From Paramacrobiotus metropolitanus (Eukaryota > Tardigrada > Eutardigrada > Parachela > Macrobiotidae), in NCBI RefSeq assembly GCF_019649055.1, contig NW_026570308.1:62001-126000 (forward strand): a stretch of 64,000 nt of DNA. The letters run 5' to 3'. The translations under genes were made by a program, and so were the position numbers. Positions 1-13,089 of this stretch are shown here, piece by piece. Within the stretch, counting starts at the first letter, position 1; each line of letters starts with the position of its first letter. The notes beneath the pieces are model-generated. The model had not been told where the DNA came from. It made no database searches and saw only the letters and a list, made by a program, of their open reading frames with translations.

Positions 1-225
1 GCGGAGTTAGAAACCACAGCGATGCAACGGACCTTCCTGTGTAGGCAGTTTTAGCGCGGTGGTAAGACCTCAGCTCATCGTAAACTGAAAAAAGGAGTGT
101 CTTTGCGTATTTAACCGTCATAAAAACCGGAAGCTGTGTTAGAGTTTTAAAAGATTCTCGCTTGCTTTCTAAACGCAACCCAGGCTTTCGCCTGACATTG
201 CCGCACCGCTTAACCGGCACTAACA
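1..225 (+). promoter_or_regulatory. Upstream region of copy A
   Basis: The window opens with GCGGAGTTAG, and GGCAGTTTTAG follows near 45-56. Both resemble parts of the module seen upstream of copies E, G and I (GGCGGAGTCA and GGCAGTTTACTTAG). No clear TATA box is visible in this copy. The first ATG of copy A follows at 226. This is probably the promoter/5' leader, cut by the window edge. Confidence 0.35.
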
Positions 226-3200
226 ATGGTGAAATATCCGAAGACGATAAGGCCTATCCTCAGCCGTGATCACCTTTGGGTGTATCAGGAGATTATTACT
301 GAAGCGCTGGTGGTCCTGTGGTTCGCGCTGCAGATTGCATTTAAACTTGGGACGCGATTTTTCCCGGAATGGCGTAACACGCGGGTGGATCCCGATGCCC
401 AGACCGATTTTGACGACCTTCTGGCAAAACTGGGATATGTGAGTCGAAGTGGCTATGCGCAGGAGTTTCGTACTGCGGTGCTGTACTGCGCATTGTACGT
501 TACATAGCAACCATAATAAAGTGCAACCGTACCGTACAGTACTTGCATGACAATGGGTGCGATGTGGTAAGTAAGTGTAAGTAAGAGCGCTGGATGACAG
601 CACTGCTGGATTGTATGGTTATGATATAGTTTTTTTTTTACCTTCCCTGAAATTTGTTTGGCCCCTGGGGGCCGGGGGGTCCTCCCATCGCTGTCTGATG
701 TAATATTATCAGGATGCACAAGAAATGAATAGACTTTTTACTACATAGTAATAATTGTGCATGGCACTGCATGCGTTTCGATGGTTTTTACAAGTTTACA
801 ATGCACATTAACAAGCCAAGCCTGTACTGTAACTACTACATAGAAACATTACTTACTAGTAGAGATGGGCAAACTAAAACTGACTAAACTAAACTAAACT
901 AAAACTCGGTTAAAAGTTTTATTTGCTAAAACTGACTTGGTTAAAACTTTTAGTCAACTAAACGTTGGCGACTAAATTTCTTAGTAGTTAACCACGAGTT
1001 GGTTAAAATTTTTAACCGGTTAACCAAAGTTAACCGAGACTAAAATTAAATTTTTCGGTTTTCAAATTAAGTGTAATTTACTGCGTCCAGGCTATTGTCA
1101 TTTGTAAAAATATGTTGCTCATTTCGCCGTACGCCTATGGTTGTCGAGTCAAACGAGCTTAAACTTTCCAGTACACGTATATAAACAGTCATTTAGTGCG
1201 GCTCACTCAGACACTGGAATAATATAGCCGTAAATCAAGATGCATTACACACCTCCTGGTACTGCTGCAGTCGTCCGCCCGTAGTTTCGTCATTTGGTCA
1301 TACTTGAGGCGATTATTAGAGCAGTACTGAGTACAGGGAAGGCGTGTAATGCACCAATGAATTTGTTTTGTACATTTGGGCTTGGTTTGTTAGGGCCCTA
1401 ACCACACAATTTTGGTTAACCGGTTAACCGTGGAGATTTAGTAACTAAAATCGACTTGACTAAAATATTTAGTCACTAAAAAGCTTCTGACTAAATTTTT
1501 TAGTTACCAAAGTTTGCTAAACTAATTTTTTTAGTTTTGGTCAGGTTAACCGAAGTTAACCGTTAATTAGTCGACTAATTTTAGTTTGCCCATCTCTACT
1601 TACTAGCAGGCCTGACCGCTGGAATCCTCCTGTCGGTATCTAGCAACATACTGTACCCGTACATGCTTTTTTCCTTACGCCAGACCAGTGCCGCTCTACT
1701 GTAGAGCGGCACTGGCCAGACTCCGCTACTTCATTCAGCTTATACAGTTTTTTCTGTTGCGCCCCCACTGTCACAATGATGAATTAAGAGAGGGTGGCAC
1801 GGAGGCACGAGCCACTCCGGAATTTTTGAAGAAGTGCGTACTTTAAGAAAATAAAGAAGTGAAGTACTGCTATTCCGATAATGCAGAAGCTGGTTTTGCA
1901 AAAAAATTAAAGAAAAAAAAACATTTTTTATTGCATTCATACTCTAGCGATTTTTGCAGTAAAACCGTTTGTTGGCTTTCCGCTCCGCGCAAATGAAGCT
2001 CTGGAGATCTTTACTATACTTCATTTACTCAGTCTAAAGTCTTCGTTCGAAATATAAAGTTCACCGTATTTCTCATAGTGCGCGCAAATGTTGGAGAATG
2101 CAGAGTGTACTTACTCATTTAATTAATCATAAATGGTGTGCTCAAAAAAATTATGTACCCGAAAGATATTATACTCTAATTTAGCGTTTTATATAGAATT
2201 TTTAACAATTTGAGCATTAGAAAAGCATGGGCTTCACGCGAATCTTGCAATTGTTCTTTGGACCTGTACATGATACATCATTTTTGACCTTTAACTTTTA
2301 CTTCGAGAAATTCGAAAACATTTCTACCATTTCCCAAGGAATTTTTTAATGATTTTTTCTGGAAAAACGCTCGCTGACTTCGCGTGAAAATAACAATATT
2401 TTGATGTACATAACTGCGAAAAATTCTACTCTGTTTCTGCAGCAATATACTACATACTTCACCATCCTTTAGGTTTTTTGGTTCAAAGTATCTCGCCCAA
2501 ACGATTTAAATTCGCCTACCACATTGCCCACCGCGCCGCATTGAATGTGCAATGGTGAATGATTTTCTTCGAATTTTATTTAAGCTTTTTAATGGAATTT
2601 TAAATATGGATGCTTATTCACAGCATTTACTAATGCATTTTCGGTGTGGGGATTTTCTATTACAGTACTCTGTAGTTGCCAAAAGAAACTGGTGTAAGTA
2701 AGTAATGTTATAACGTTTACTGAGCGCTGATTCAATGCTTAAGTCTAGGAGAATATCCAGTATCCGACTTTGTGCACCTTTTTTACTCGCCATAAAAAGC
2801 TGTTTTCTGCTTTTCCGGAATATTAGTTGCACCACACTCCGGTATTTGTACTGACAAAGCAGAAAGCCTTGAAATAGTTTAATCCGATGCTGCGTGCACA
2901 GGGAAACATGGGTGTTGGCTGTGTGCACGGCTTTTTAAATTGAACTTGTTTAAGTTTTCGTGTTGGCTGATTTGATATTCCAGTTTTCTTGATGTGGCTT
3001 TCAAGTAATTCACAGGCTGCACTAATGAGCATTAGCGGGTAACACAGTACTTTTGATATAATAGTACTACTCGAAAAGCACTTTAAAGGCGTTCTGTAAG
3101 TTACAGAGCCGGGAGTTCTGTAAAAGTGAATCTACCAATGGTACAGCGCTGAATCTTATAGAGCGCTACAGAGCAACGAGACCACTGACTCTAAAAGCGC

Positions 3201-6200
3201 CTAATTACCGTAGTTGAATTGGTCAACGATTTATTTGTTTTTTACAACAATTTTGTGGCCGTTTCCATTCCGTTTTTCTGGTGCCTTTAAGTTTTGTTAA
3301 GTGGAAAAAATCAAACGACTGGCGAAGAAACGAAAAAGCGGGGCGCGCTATTGTTCTCCCCGAGGGCAAAATATGGCGTCAAATTTTGTAAATTTTATTT
3401 GGGAAATTTAACACTTTTTTCCCGCGGGGGGAGGGGGGCCCTCGCGACGGCCCCGCGTACACACTGCCAACGCCCGTGTTTACCCGTGCACGCAGCCATA
3501 ATGTACTTTTAATATTTGTACCGTACTTCTATATTAGCTCGGACCTTTGAGCAACCTTCGAGTAATTATTTTCTTTTCTATTTTCACATATAATATATTC
3601 GCATATATTGTATACCACGTGTTTTTCAGTGATGAAACGCCCGTTGGTATTAATGGAAGTGACCCGGTACATGACGCCAAATTATTGCGCGGGCACAAAA
3701 GCTAACTTTCGTGTTCGGTCTAGAAACATTTCACTTTGTCTTAAGACATTCAGTAGCCAGATAATATGGATACATTGGCGCAAAAACCGTTTGGCAGCAA
3801 AGCATCCAGTTGCCTGTAAATAATTTTTTGAAGTTCCAGTCTGTATTTTTTATGGTCACGGCTATGAGCTAAGAAAATTCCTAGCGCTTAGCACCATAGC
3901 ACTTTCGATTTTTTAGATCCCCGAGAGTGTTTTCAGCTTATCCATATGGCTGAACATTACTGCCCTTGAAGAAGTTTTCAGTCGTACAGATAAGCTGAAA
4001 ACACCAGGTCAGCTGTATCTGTACGAGTTTCAGAAAACTTAGTGACGTCAAAAAATAAGTCTAACGTGCTTGTCGTTCAATGCTGTTGTGAAATACGTTA
4101 ACCATCGTTCGTTTTCAAAGAGTCCTGCGTGACCGTTGCAGTGGGACTGTGGGCATGGTTAAAGTGAAAGTGAATTTTCCATCTACGTAATATATCAGCT
4201 CGAGGTCACACACGCTTCTGCGCTAGGCAGCCACGTAACTCGGTATGTGCGCTATAACATACAAGTCTGTATAACATACAGAGATAAAAGTTGTTTCAAG
4301 GCCACCTCGATCACCGATGACGCAAAGTAATCTGTAGAATTAGAATAGAAGAATTAGAATTAATACTTAGAATAAAAATTAGTAAAATTAGAATTATTAA
4401 TCAATATTATTATTAATTAGTCTGTAGTAGTAGAATAAACACCCAAAAATTTCTCAGTGCCACCCCCCTTAATGTTAACCGCATGGCTCGTTATTAATTG
4501 ACTTATAGATTTCGATTTTCGGGCTTTTGAATTGCCCATAAAAAGTTACACCGGAAGCTGCAAAGCGAAAAACGAAACGACGCAAAAATTTTAAAATAAA
4601 TTATTGTGAAATAAATTATTAAGTACTTCGGTACTTAATAATTTATTTCACAATAATTTATTTTAAAATTTTTGCTTTTAATTAGTGTAAAGCTGCGCAC
4701 GCGAATTGTTATGTCACTTATGTGTATTGACCGATTTCCTAATAAACATCTTTCACAATTGTCCGAACTTGGCGTAGCATGGCTGGCTTTATACTTACTT
4801 GCTTCATCGTTAATTAAACAGGAGAATAAATTAATTTAATTATGGTACAAAGAAAAAACACTTCTAAGCGTTCATAAGCCCATCAGTACTCATTATGCTA
4901 ACCACCGAAGGCGGGTACCCCTTTGTGAAACCAACACATAATAATAATATCTGGATTCTGGAAGTATTCGGAACTTTTTAAGCTCCGTGTATTTTGACAC
5001 TTGGTGCTGAGTTTACAGTATAAGCTACGGCAGTTGGTTTACGGCAGTTGTCATGGAAATACTTACATCCAAATGATCCACCGACAGCACATCACTACGT
5101 GCACTGCTCTAACTTAATGAATTGGTAAAGTGCGCGTATGCTAAGACGTGGTTTGCTTCAACGGCGCTTTGGCAGTTGTAGCGCAGGCAAATTTCGCGAC
5201 GGCAATCTTTCGTATGGTCAAATAACCGGCATAGTTCTCATCTAGCAGAATTTTCGAACTGACCAGGGCCATGCATCACCTGCTCCCGGCTCCGGAAAAA
5301 TTCCTTTTTTTCACGAAGACCGGGTAAACCTTTGGTGTACTTAAAAAAATATTTTCATCGGCAATGGTTAAGTACGCGTGGCTAAACTTTATTCCAATGG
5401 CATTAATACATGCAGCAGCATGTATCGGGAGTAAGTACCGTAACAGGTTAGCGTACAATGTCAGAGGTTGGCAAGAAATACGTGTTATCAGTAGTCCGAT
5501 CCTATTTAATTTCATTAAAAATTACTGCTGTTAATAATCAAGAAAAATTAGAAAGTTGTGGAGCTAGTGGGTAGCGATAACGCGTAGTCTATTAATTTGT
5601 GCCAACGTGTCTGTGATACTCTATTGCGGGACGTTTCTCCATTTCCCAGTGCATGCTAATACTGTATATACAGTACGAGTAATTCTTCTCGGTAATTTAC
5701 TTAACAGTAGTAAGTTTTACAACAATTATCAAAAAGATCTGACTACTGATTACACGAATTTGTAAAAACATCTGAAATGTCAGATACGGTACACTTTTAC
5801 GGTATTCCCTTAGTAAATAGTACTGGATGCGTTACTGTTGGAATTTTAGTTTGGCCACGTCCACTCAACAATGGCCGATGAAAATATTTTTTAAGTGCAC
5901 CAAGGGTTGCTTTGTCTTTTTGCAAAAAACGAAATTTTTCGGAGCCTGGAGTAGCGAAAGTGTTCGGTTCGGTGATAATGTGGAAAGGCCATCGTTTATA
6001 TGCGGTACTACCTACTACCTAGTGAAGCATTCCGATGTTGGCTGGCACCAAAATTAACTTACTATTATTAGCCCTATTACTGTAAATAATATCATTAAAT
6101 TTCCTATTTTTTAATGGTTTTATTTTGTATTTACAAATACCTAAACGAAGTACTCGTTCAAACCTTTTTGAATTGTCTTTTTTGTATTAAATCTTGGTAT

Positions 6201-9200
6201 TTAAAGATCTTAGGTAATGCAGCTTTATTCACATAATAATTTGATTTTCCCAGTAATTTTTACAATAATGTTCTTCTCTAGCGGCGGGTTAAGTACATCA
6301 GGCTTTCCAGTCAACAATAGGACGATTCGGTAAATGGGGATTCGACCCGGTACGTAGCACCAAATTCGTGTAGGTACATCCGCAGGAACTTTCGCTGTCG
6401 CGCCCTACTAACACTTTTTTTGCAATGCTTGATATTATTTGGCAGCCCAAGGGTTTGTTACGTAGGTGTGAAACCCGTTTGCGCGCGCAACATCCGGTTG
6501 GAAACTTATGGTTATGGTTCAATCAACATTCCAGAAGTTCAAACGCATTCAGGTGCACCAAAGCGTCATTATAAACCAATCAAATTCAAATTCTGCAATC
6601 AAATGAACCCCTGTGTACAAACCGTTTTTACACCAAACCAGAGTTGCACCATTTTTTCCGAATTTTTAAAAAGAAGTTCAAAAGTTTTAATTTTCAATTT
6701 AAAATTTAAAAAAAATGCTAGAACCGCCGTGGTTTGGTGATAAAACGATTTTCATGAATATGACAATTGTGCATTTATATGCAAAATTTAAAGAAAATTG
6801 ATCCATATTGAGACTTTTGGTACATCTGAATGCATATAAACTTTTTGGAATTTTGATTCACCCATAACTTTCCTGTCTTTCCAACCAGTGTTGCACGCGC
6901 GCGCAAACGCATTTCACGCCTACGTATAAAAATCCATGGGCGGCCAAATAACATCAAGCAATGCAAAAACGTGTTTAGAACTGCGCGACAGCAAAAGTTC
7001 CCGTCGATGTACACGAATTTGGTGCTATCACTGCTATGTACGGTGTACCGGGCCAATCCCTTAAGGACAGCTTAAACGTCTCGGGTGATAAAGTACTATG
7101 TACGATAATAATCAAAAGTAGGTCACTATAATAAACAGGATGCGAAAAGGTTTTCCTATAAGAAACAAGGGTTTTAGGGGGTGCCTATGACGGTTTCCTT
7201 TTATTAATTGTGTTTATTATTATATAAATTAAAAAAAGTAGCACCATATTGCAGGCTTAAAATTTTTACTTACTACTTAGGTGACAGACGTTACCGATGT
7301 GACCGTGATGGGATGTGATGTGATTTGATGTCGTGATCTTTCAGTGTGCATCCTCCTTTTTCTACATGCATAAATGAACCTCCATCTCTCGAAGTGACGT
7401 AGTCGGTGTCGGTATCAGCTTCGTATTATAGCTAACGGCGGATGATATGCTTAGAACTTTCGCGCATTCATCAATCACTGTTTACATTTATAATATTATT
7501 TTTTGAATTTTTGTCTCCTGTAACTCCCCAAACGAATGTTTCGCGGCCGAACGATTTTTCACCTGAATTTTGTACAAATCAATTGACTACGCAAAAGCGT
7601 GTTTGGTGGTGCGCAGAAGCAAAAGCTCTCGTTCAAGTCCCCGCGCTACAGTACGGACGTTTCTGTGCAGTTCCTACAGTACGGACGTTGATATCTAATG
7701 AGGAAGCGGGTGTAACAACACACATAAATTAGACGGCTACAAAATGCCATTGCTCTGACGGCCATCAACGCTACGCTTCAGAAAGACGTCTGACGTCTTA
7801 AAAGGTGACAGCATAAACATTCATCTAAAATAATCACTTTATTACTTGTGATAGCCAATGAGCGGCTGTATGTGGGATGACCTCGTATTCACATGGATGC
7901 CGTTAGGCCTCGACACCGTCGGTGATAGCGCAGTCGTGCCGTTTCCGGTGGATGGAGAACACCGCCGTCGCCTTGGATACGTCGCCGTCATTGCTATCGT
8001 CTGCACGACAGCCATCCTTACGGCTTCCGTTGGATGTTCGTTAATAGTCAACCGGAACTGGAAATATCCGAAATGGACTCAGCACATTTTCCGCTGTCAG
8101 CGAATTTCGACCCTCTTCACTGGTTCGCTATTTGAGCTGCCGACCTGGTTCTCCAGCATCTGTCTTGGGGTGGCTCTCGGTGTTGGCCTTTTGGTCTTTC
8201 CTCTGGCGTGGCTGCTGCTGTGGGCACTACCCGTGGTGCTAGTGAGCGGCGCCGCTGCTTGGTTGGTCATTTACACCATCGGTCCAGCGACCGTGTTCCC
8301 GTGCTCTGTGCTGTGCGTGTGCGTTCTCTGCATTTATTGCACCGGCCGAATTTGGGGCTTCTGGATGAACGAAACGTATTTCGGCTGGATAAACAAGAAA
8401 TTAAGGTGCGCCGCACCTGGTGCGGTTAACAGGGTTTGAATTTTAAACTGTTAAAATATCCTGCTTTATAAAAAAATCTTGATAATATGATAAAAAAGTG
8501 TCTTGCTTTATAAAAGAAGTATTCATGACAAAGATTTACTTTGCTCACTTCGCCAGGACGACATACATCTGCTGGAAAGTTTGCGCTTTATGAAATCATT
8601 AACATCGCGCGTTGAGCTTCAGATTTTCAGCAGGGTGTTTTTTATATGTCAGGCGAATGTGCGGTATGACGTTGGTGGTGGACGCTTCAATTGTCCAGCC
8701 AGTTCCGCTGGCAGCGGCAGAAATAAAAGGTCAGCCGATGGAGAAAGTGAAGAGAGCACTGTTTCAACGAGTATGTCTCTTCCCGGTAAAATGGGCCACC
8801 CTGTCTTTATTGCTAATGGCGTCGAGCAAGGCTGTAGACCCTCTGGAATCTGCCATGCCTTCCACGGATGGCTGGGGTCATGGATGGGAGCGGTGGAGAC
8901 AACATTTTCGAAATCATATAAATCATAGCATCGCCGAAACGTATTGCACCATCTATGAAACGGTAAGCGAAATTTAAATTCGGCCGCTCAGTTTGTACCT
9001 TTAGATTCTCAAACTCAAACTGTTTTGCTACATGTAATTTGATTGTCTTAAAATAATTCCCACCACGTAAGTTTCCCCGCAATGACTAATAGTAAAAAAA
9101 GTCCGACAACTGTACAGATAAATGCAAAAGGTATACCGGGTACACATAAATATATATAGCTGTTGTGGAGGTTTGCTACAGGACACAGTGCACAAAAGTC

Positions 9201-10875
9201 CAGTAAAACAGCATTGCTAACGTGAAACTAACTGCTGACTTCTGTCAATTATGGTTAGTTGGTTACCGAATTAGCCGCGGCCTAGAAGGTGCGGTAATGG
9301 ACCTGAGTGATTTTGGAAGTATTTTTCATACGGACAACATCCTTTGCAGGACATAATATTATGTAACTCACTAGGCATTGCAACTATTTGGAGCGCTAAT
9401 ACAACACCACGTTACACAGTGTACTGCGGGTTATACGATGCCACAATCCGTAAAACATGAACTGCAACAATCCAACGATCTTTAAAATATGAGCTTTGGC
9501 ACAACAGGGTATGGCACACTCCCACGCAATGCTTTCATATTGGATGGATTTGGGTTATCCGCGCTGGAACACCAGCCATCCGGGGCTGCTGTCGTTGTTC
9601 ACCACCAGTCATTCACCATTAACCGATGCGTTACTTCAAAAGTGGATCTGGGTACTGCCTCTCATGATTATGGTGGCACCGATACCCAGCAGCATCATCG
9701 CGATGGTAAACCTCTGCACTCTGCAGCTGTCCGGCGAAGATCGAGACCAGAGCAGGTTTGTAGGGGTATCCGCTCAAGATACCACTGCATATTGACAGGA
9801 ATACAGTACGACTTACTATTACTATTCGAAGAATTTTTGCCACTGAATTACGTTTACATACACAATAACAAGTTACAATGACAATTTCAAGAATTTTAAT
9901 GATATACACACAAGGGAACAGAATAATCCCATAAATATTATTTACCTACTATGGACCAGCCATGCCAGATGCATGTAAACGCCCAATTATTTAAAATGGT
10001 AGCGTGGCGCGCCCAAATATGGAGTTTGGCGCATTTCGTGAATTAATTTATTTTCGCTGCAATAATGCGTACCTGTCTGGAGTACATGTATATGGAGTAC
10101 AATAAATTACAGTACATGTCTGGAGCTGTTTTATTATAAAATATTTTGGTTTTCGCGGTCTCCTGTTTGAGCGATCGGACGATGGTATCGTAGCGCAAGC
10201 TCCGCGTTATTACAAGCGTGATATCTGTACCTTTACGTTAGAAAGTACCGGACAAGCTTGTACATAATCGAAAAGCGGTTTGTTTTAATTTGTGCCAATT
10301 TTGGCATCACAGATACCGGCGACTGCACGGTCTTTCACAGGCGTACATCTTCTACGAATGTAGAATCACTTGATCGCAGTTGAAGCGATCATAATTATGT
10401 CTTTTTTAACAATAACCTAAAGTGGGTGCTTTTATGCAGCGTATCCATAATCGATGAAACCCCAAGTGATCCAAACGAAAAGCCGCAAGAGGCGTCGGGA
10501 ATAGGCACCGATTGCATTCGTATGACCGATATGGATGCGGCCTGTTCAGCGTCCGCAACCACTGTCCTCGTGGAGGATTCACCGAGCAACCCAGGGAAAC
10601 ACGATGGCTGCTCGTGTTCCGGGTTCGCCGGCATCATCGCCGGCCTTGCGATTGCCATCCGGCGAGGCTTGAGCTGGTACTTTCTGCCTCTTCCGCTGGT
10701 GCAACTAGTGGTCCCGGAAGCCCTGCAGGTGTGGGCATTACTCCTACTGTTGACCGTCTTTGGGGCCTGGATGAGCTGGAAGCTTCTGCAAGAGGCTCTT
10801 AAGTTGTGGAAGGAAATGCGTGCGCCGACCCCATCTATCGGCAGCCAGTGGTGGATGTCGACAATCATTTCCTAG
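226..10875 (+). CDS. Copy A: five-exon multi-pass membrane protein, unknown family
   Basis: I do not recognise this family. Exons are E1 226-438 (donor GTGAGT), E2 7855-8405, E3 8653-8962, E4 9508-9755 and E5 10440-10875. Phases are 0, 2, 0, 2, as in every other copy, and the joined frame is open for about 585 residues. E1 carries one hydrophobic helix followed by FFPEWRNTRVDP. E2 carries about four hydrophobic segments, the NRNWKY motif and CTGRIWGFW. E3 starts RMCG. E4 holds SYWMDLGYPRWNTSHPG and a membrane segment. E5 starts with an acidic, Ser/Thr-rich stretch followed by two hydrophobic segments. It is the most diverged full copy. Its 7.4-kb first intron is swollen by a hAT MITE and inverted repeats. 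The start is the only ATG near E1 that matches ATGGGCAAATAT of the paralogues. Function unknown; multi-pass topology is inferred from hydrophobicity. A few small exons may be missed in intron 1. Confidence 0.7.
860..1598. mobile_element. Non-autonomous hAT element (MITE), AT-rich, 739 bp
   Basis: Terminal inverted repeats begin TAGAGATGGGCAAACTAAAA and end in the complement, TTTAGTTTGCCCATCTCTA. An exact 8-bp target duplication, CTTACTAG, lies at 852-859 and 1599-1606. The interior holds many short subterminal repeats of the type ACTAAA and GGTTAACC in both orientations. No coding frame is seen. TIR form and 8-bp duplication are diagnostic of the hAT superfamily. It sits in intron 1 of copy A. 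Confidence 0.92.
1685..1715. repeat. Perfect 15-bp-arm palindrome
   Basis: CCAGTGCCGCTCTAC is followed by one T and then its exact complement. The palindrome is flanked on both sides by GCCAGAC-like sequence. It lies in intron 1 of copy A. No function can be assigned. Confidence 0.85.
1716..4581. other. Intron 1 of copy A, no gene seen
   Basis: Mostly AT-rich non-coding sequence. Open frames are short, lack splice partners and match nothing I know. A GC-rich patch (3420-3450) has no coding character. Confidence 0.5.
4582..4675. repeat. Perfect 45-bp inverted repeat with TTCG loop
   Basis: The left arm 4582-4626 (starting GCAAAAATTTTAAAATAAAT, ending AAGTAC) is exactly complementary to 4631-4675. 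The loop is only TTCG. As RNA it would fold into a 45-bp stem closed by a C(UUCG)G-type loop. There is no mismatch, so it is young or maintained. It could be a foldback element or a replication-slippage palindrome. Confidence 0.93.
5285..5952. repeat. Diverged inverted repeat, arms of about 115 bp
   Basis: The arm near 5285-5396 (TTAAAAAAATATTTTCATCG within it) matches the complement of 5838-5952 (CGATGAAAATATTTTTTAAG). The arms enclose about 440 bp without a gene. This is probably an old MITE or foldback element inside intron 1 of copy A. Ends were not precisely defined and no target duplication was found. Confidence 0.6.
6346..7050. repeat. Diverged inverted repeat, arms of about 250 bp, dispersed family
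   Basis: The arm 6346-6597 resembles the complement of 6781-7050. Shared blocks include TAGCACCAAATTCGTGTA, GCAATGCTTGAT, TACGTAGG(T/C)GTGAAA and TTTGCGCGCGC. Fragments of the same family recur near 7470-7690, 29225-29500, 43050-43420 and 62860-63060. It looks like an old non-autonomous element with long inverted repeats. No gene. Confidence 0.55.
7470..7690 (+). repeat. Fragment of the dispersed GCGCGC-type repeat family
   Basis: Resembles 43185-43400: both run from a GAATTTTT/TTTTAAC block through CTCCCCAA(A/C)C and a GTGTTTGG stretch to GTACAGTAC-like sequence. It lies just before E2 of copy A, as the relatives lie before E2 of copies E and I. Part of the match may be paralogous intron sequence rather than a mobile repeat. 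Confidence 0.4.
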
Positions 10876-11535
10876 GGTACAATCTGATATCTGTAACAAC
10901 AGAGTATACTTGCTGAATGTCAATGCATTCCTCATACGCAATACACTTACAAATTTCTGGAATTTAAATGCATTAATTAAGCCTTAAAATAATTTACACA
11001 AAAGAATCCCTTCAACGTACTCGTACAGTTTTATTACGGACGTAAATTTGTCTACTGTTGGTAAAAGCTAACTTGAATCGCAGTTTTACAGCGTGTATCA
11101 TATTTTATTCCTTTTCATTTATTTGGCGTTTTTTCATTAGAGAAGTAATTCTCATCTACCTAAATGTTTTTTATAAATAATGTTTCATCTATGGCTTGTT
11201 ATTGTCGTGTACGGCGGAATCTGCATGTAGGCGCTTTTGTTATTTTGTCCACAGAGCAACCTGAACAGCTCAACAATTTGTTACTGTACTTACCGCTTGG
11301 ATGACCACAGTGACATGGGGAGAGCCGCAACCTGTCAGGTGTTAACGAATGATTAGCTGCTGTTAAATCTTTGTGATTGATGCCTAAACTCACCAAAAGT
11401 TGTAAACAAAATGTTTTCGGTTTTGTGGTTTGCGCGAAAAGTGTGTGTGAATTTGAATGATCGGCATTCGGCATTCGCCAAGAAATATCAGTTAAACGTA
11501 TCATCAGCTTTATCCCCTTTGGTTGTTGATTTATA

Positions 11536-11700
11536 CTGTAGCGGCTCTACCAAGTTATACCACAGAGTTTGTGCACGGGAAAACTGCACCCACGCAGCGT
11601 GTGCATGCCCGTGCATTCGCCTGCACAGTGAATGCACACACTCTGGGTACCGTTTTCCCGCGCACAAACTCTGTGGTATAACTTGGTGGAGCCGCTACAG
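11536..11700. mobile_element. 165-bp foldback MITE with TA target duplication
   Basis: The first about 48 bases (CTGTAGCGGCTCTACCAAGT...) match the complement of the last about 48 with two mismatches. TA flanks both ends (11534-11535 and 11701-11702). The centre, with repeated GTGCATGC/GCATTCGCC-type runs, is also partly self-complementary. The TA duplication points to a Tc1/mariner-type non-autonomous element. The whole unit could form a long hairpin RNA. Confidence 0.85.
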
Positions 11701-12483
11701 TACCGATATTGATTAGACCGTATTACCGACAACGCAATTATGCCCTCCATTGTAGGCTCACGCCGGGGAAAACTATGGTTGCTTAACTCTTAATGGCCTG
11801 ACATATTTTTATCCGATAACGCCTAACTGCATCAAACTGATACTAGTGATAGGCATTGGTCTGTTTAGCGCTGCTAGCTAATGAGTGAGAGAATAAATCT
11901 GAAAGAGGCACAGGCAGGCTACTGGACCTCTACGCATTCAGCACACAGTGCGCGCATGGAGACCTACTTACGCAGCCAGTACATGGACAGAACTTAAATG
12001 CTCTCTCTTGCGCTGACCATTCTGTAGGACAAAAGAAATTTTATTTTTGGATGCCGGCTTGTATCCTCATCCGGCATAAGGACACCGCCGCGGATCAGAA
12101 TTTTTTTCACGATTGTTAACAAACGTACCACTTTTGAAACGTGCCTGCTAGGAGCGTCGATTGCTTGTGCAGCAGCCAGGATTTATCTAATCTGCAAGTG
12201 CTGTGCCATTAATTTGAGCTAGAGATTTGACTTACTTCCGGCAAAACATGTATCATCTTGATACATCTGTTTTTCTCATAAACCATTATCTTCTAAAATT
12301 TGCAAAAATGGCAAGAAGTATGCTGCAGGTGTCGACATAGCAATATACCACGGAAGAAAAACGTCAAATTTAAGGTTGTACGGTGTGTACAGTTCGTTTT
12401 CAATTGTGATGTATCAGTTTTACGATGTCAGGCCATTAAGGGTTAAAGCTTAACAAGTTTACATGCCGATACCGATACCCACC

Positions 12484-12645
12484 GATACTGCACCACTTAC
12501 CACCTATACTCGCCGATACTACACCTCTTATCACCTTTACCTGCCGATACTGCACCTCTTTCCACTTTGCCCTCCAATACTGCACCTCTTACCTCCTGTA
12601 CCCGCCGATACTGCCCCTCTTACCACCTATACCCTCCGATACTGC
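12484..12645 (+). repeat. 31-bp minisatellite, five full units plus a part
   Basis: Units start at 12484, 12515, 12546 (30 bp), 12576, 12607 and 12638. The unit starts GATACTGCACCTCTTACCAC and ends CTATACCCGCC. The length is not a multiple of three, so the frame rotates between units and the open frame across it is not evidence of a gene. Confidence 0.9.
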
Positions 12646-13089
12646 TTAGTGGTGTTAGTGGTGCGGTATGGGCGGGAAGATGTGCGGTAGCGGTGGGTAA
12701 ACGCAGTTAAAGGTCTCGTAGCAGTCGCGTATTGTGTTTAAAATGCGGGCCTTTACCAAGCTATAACATAGTTTTCCCCGGCGTGTGTCTACCCTCCAAT
12801 TACGACGCAACTGTAGGTACAAGCCTGTTAAGATACGATACACAGGAAAACTTTTAACATTAATTGACATTTTCGTTCCCGGAAACGGGGTAGAAACAAA
12901 AAACACCGTTTCCGGGAAGGTTCACGACCCTTTTAGCAATAGAAGTTGAATTCTGATAGACGCACTTACTTGGAAAAGCGAAATTAACGTAATTTTTCGC
13001 GTAGCTCATCACAAACTAATTGTGACAGCAAGTTTTTTTTATGCCGCGTATTTTGCGCGGGGTCTTCTAGTGCATTTATAATATAGCAA

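Noticed and set aside
220-603. Long - strand open frame over E1 of copy A
   Set aside because: It is the shadow of E1 on the other strand, has no splice signals and does not occur opposite all paralogues.
9631-9909. - strand open frame over E4 of copy A
   Set aside because: Shadow of E4; not conserved opposite E4 of the other copies.
11411-11750. Open frames on both strands with the same peptide (STKLYHRVCARE)
   Set aside because: They are the two arms of the inverted repeat at 11536-11700 read in either direction, not a protein.
12463-12690. Proline/leucine-rich open frame
   Set aside because: It is produced by the 31-bp minisatellite; the unit is not a multiple of three and the frame rotates.
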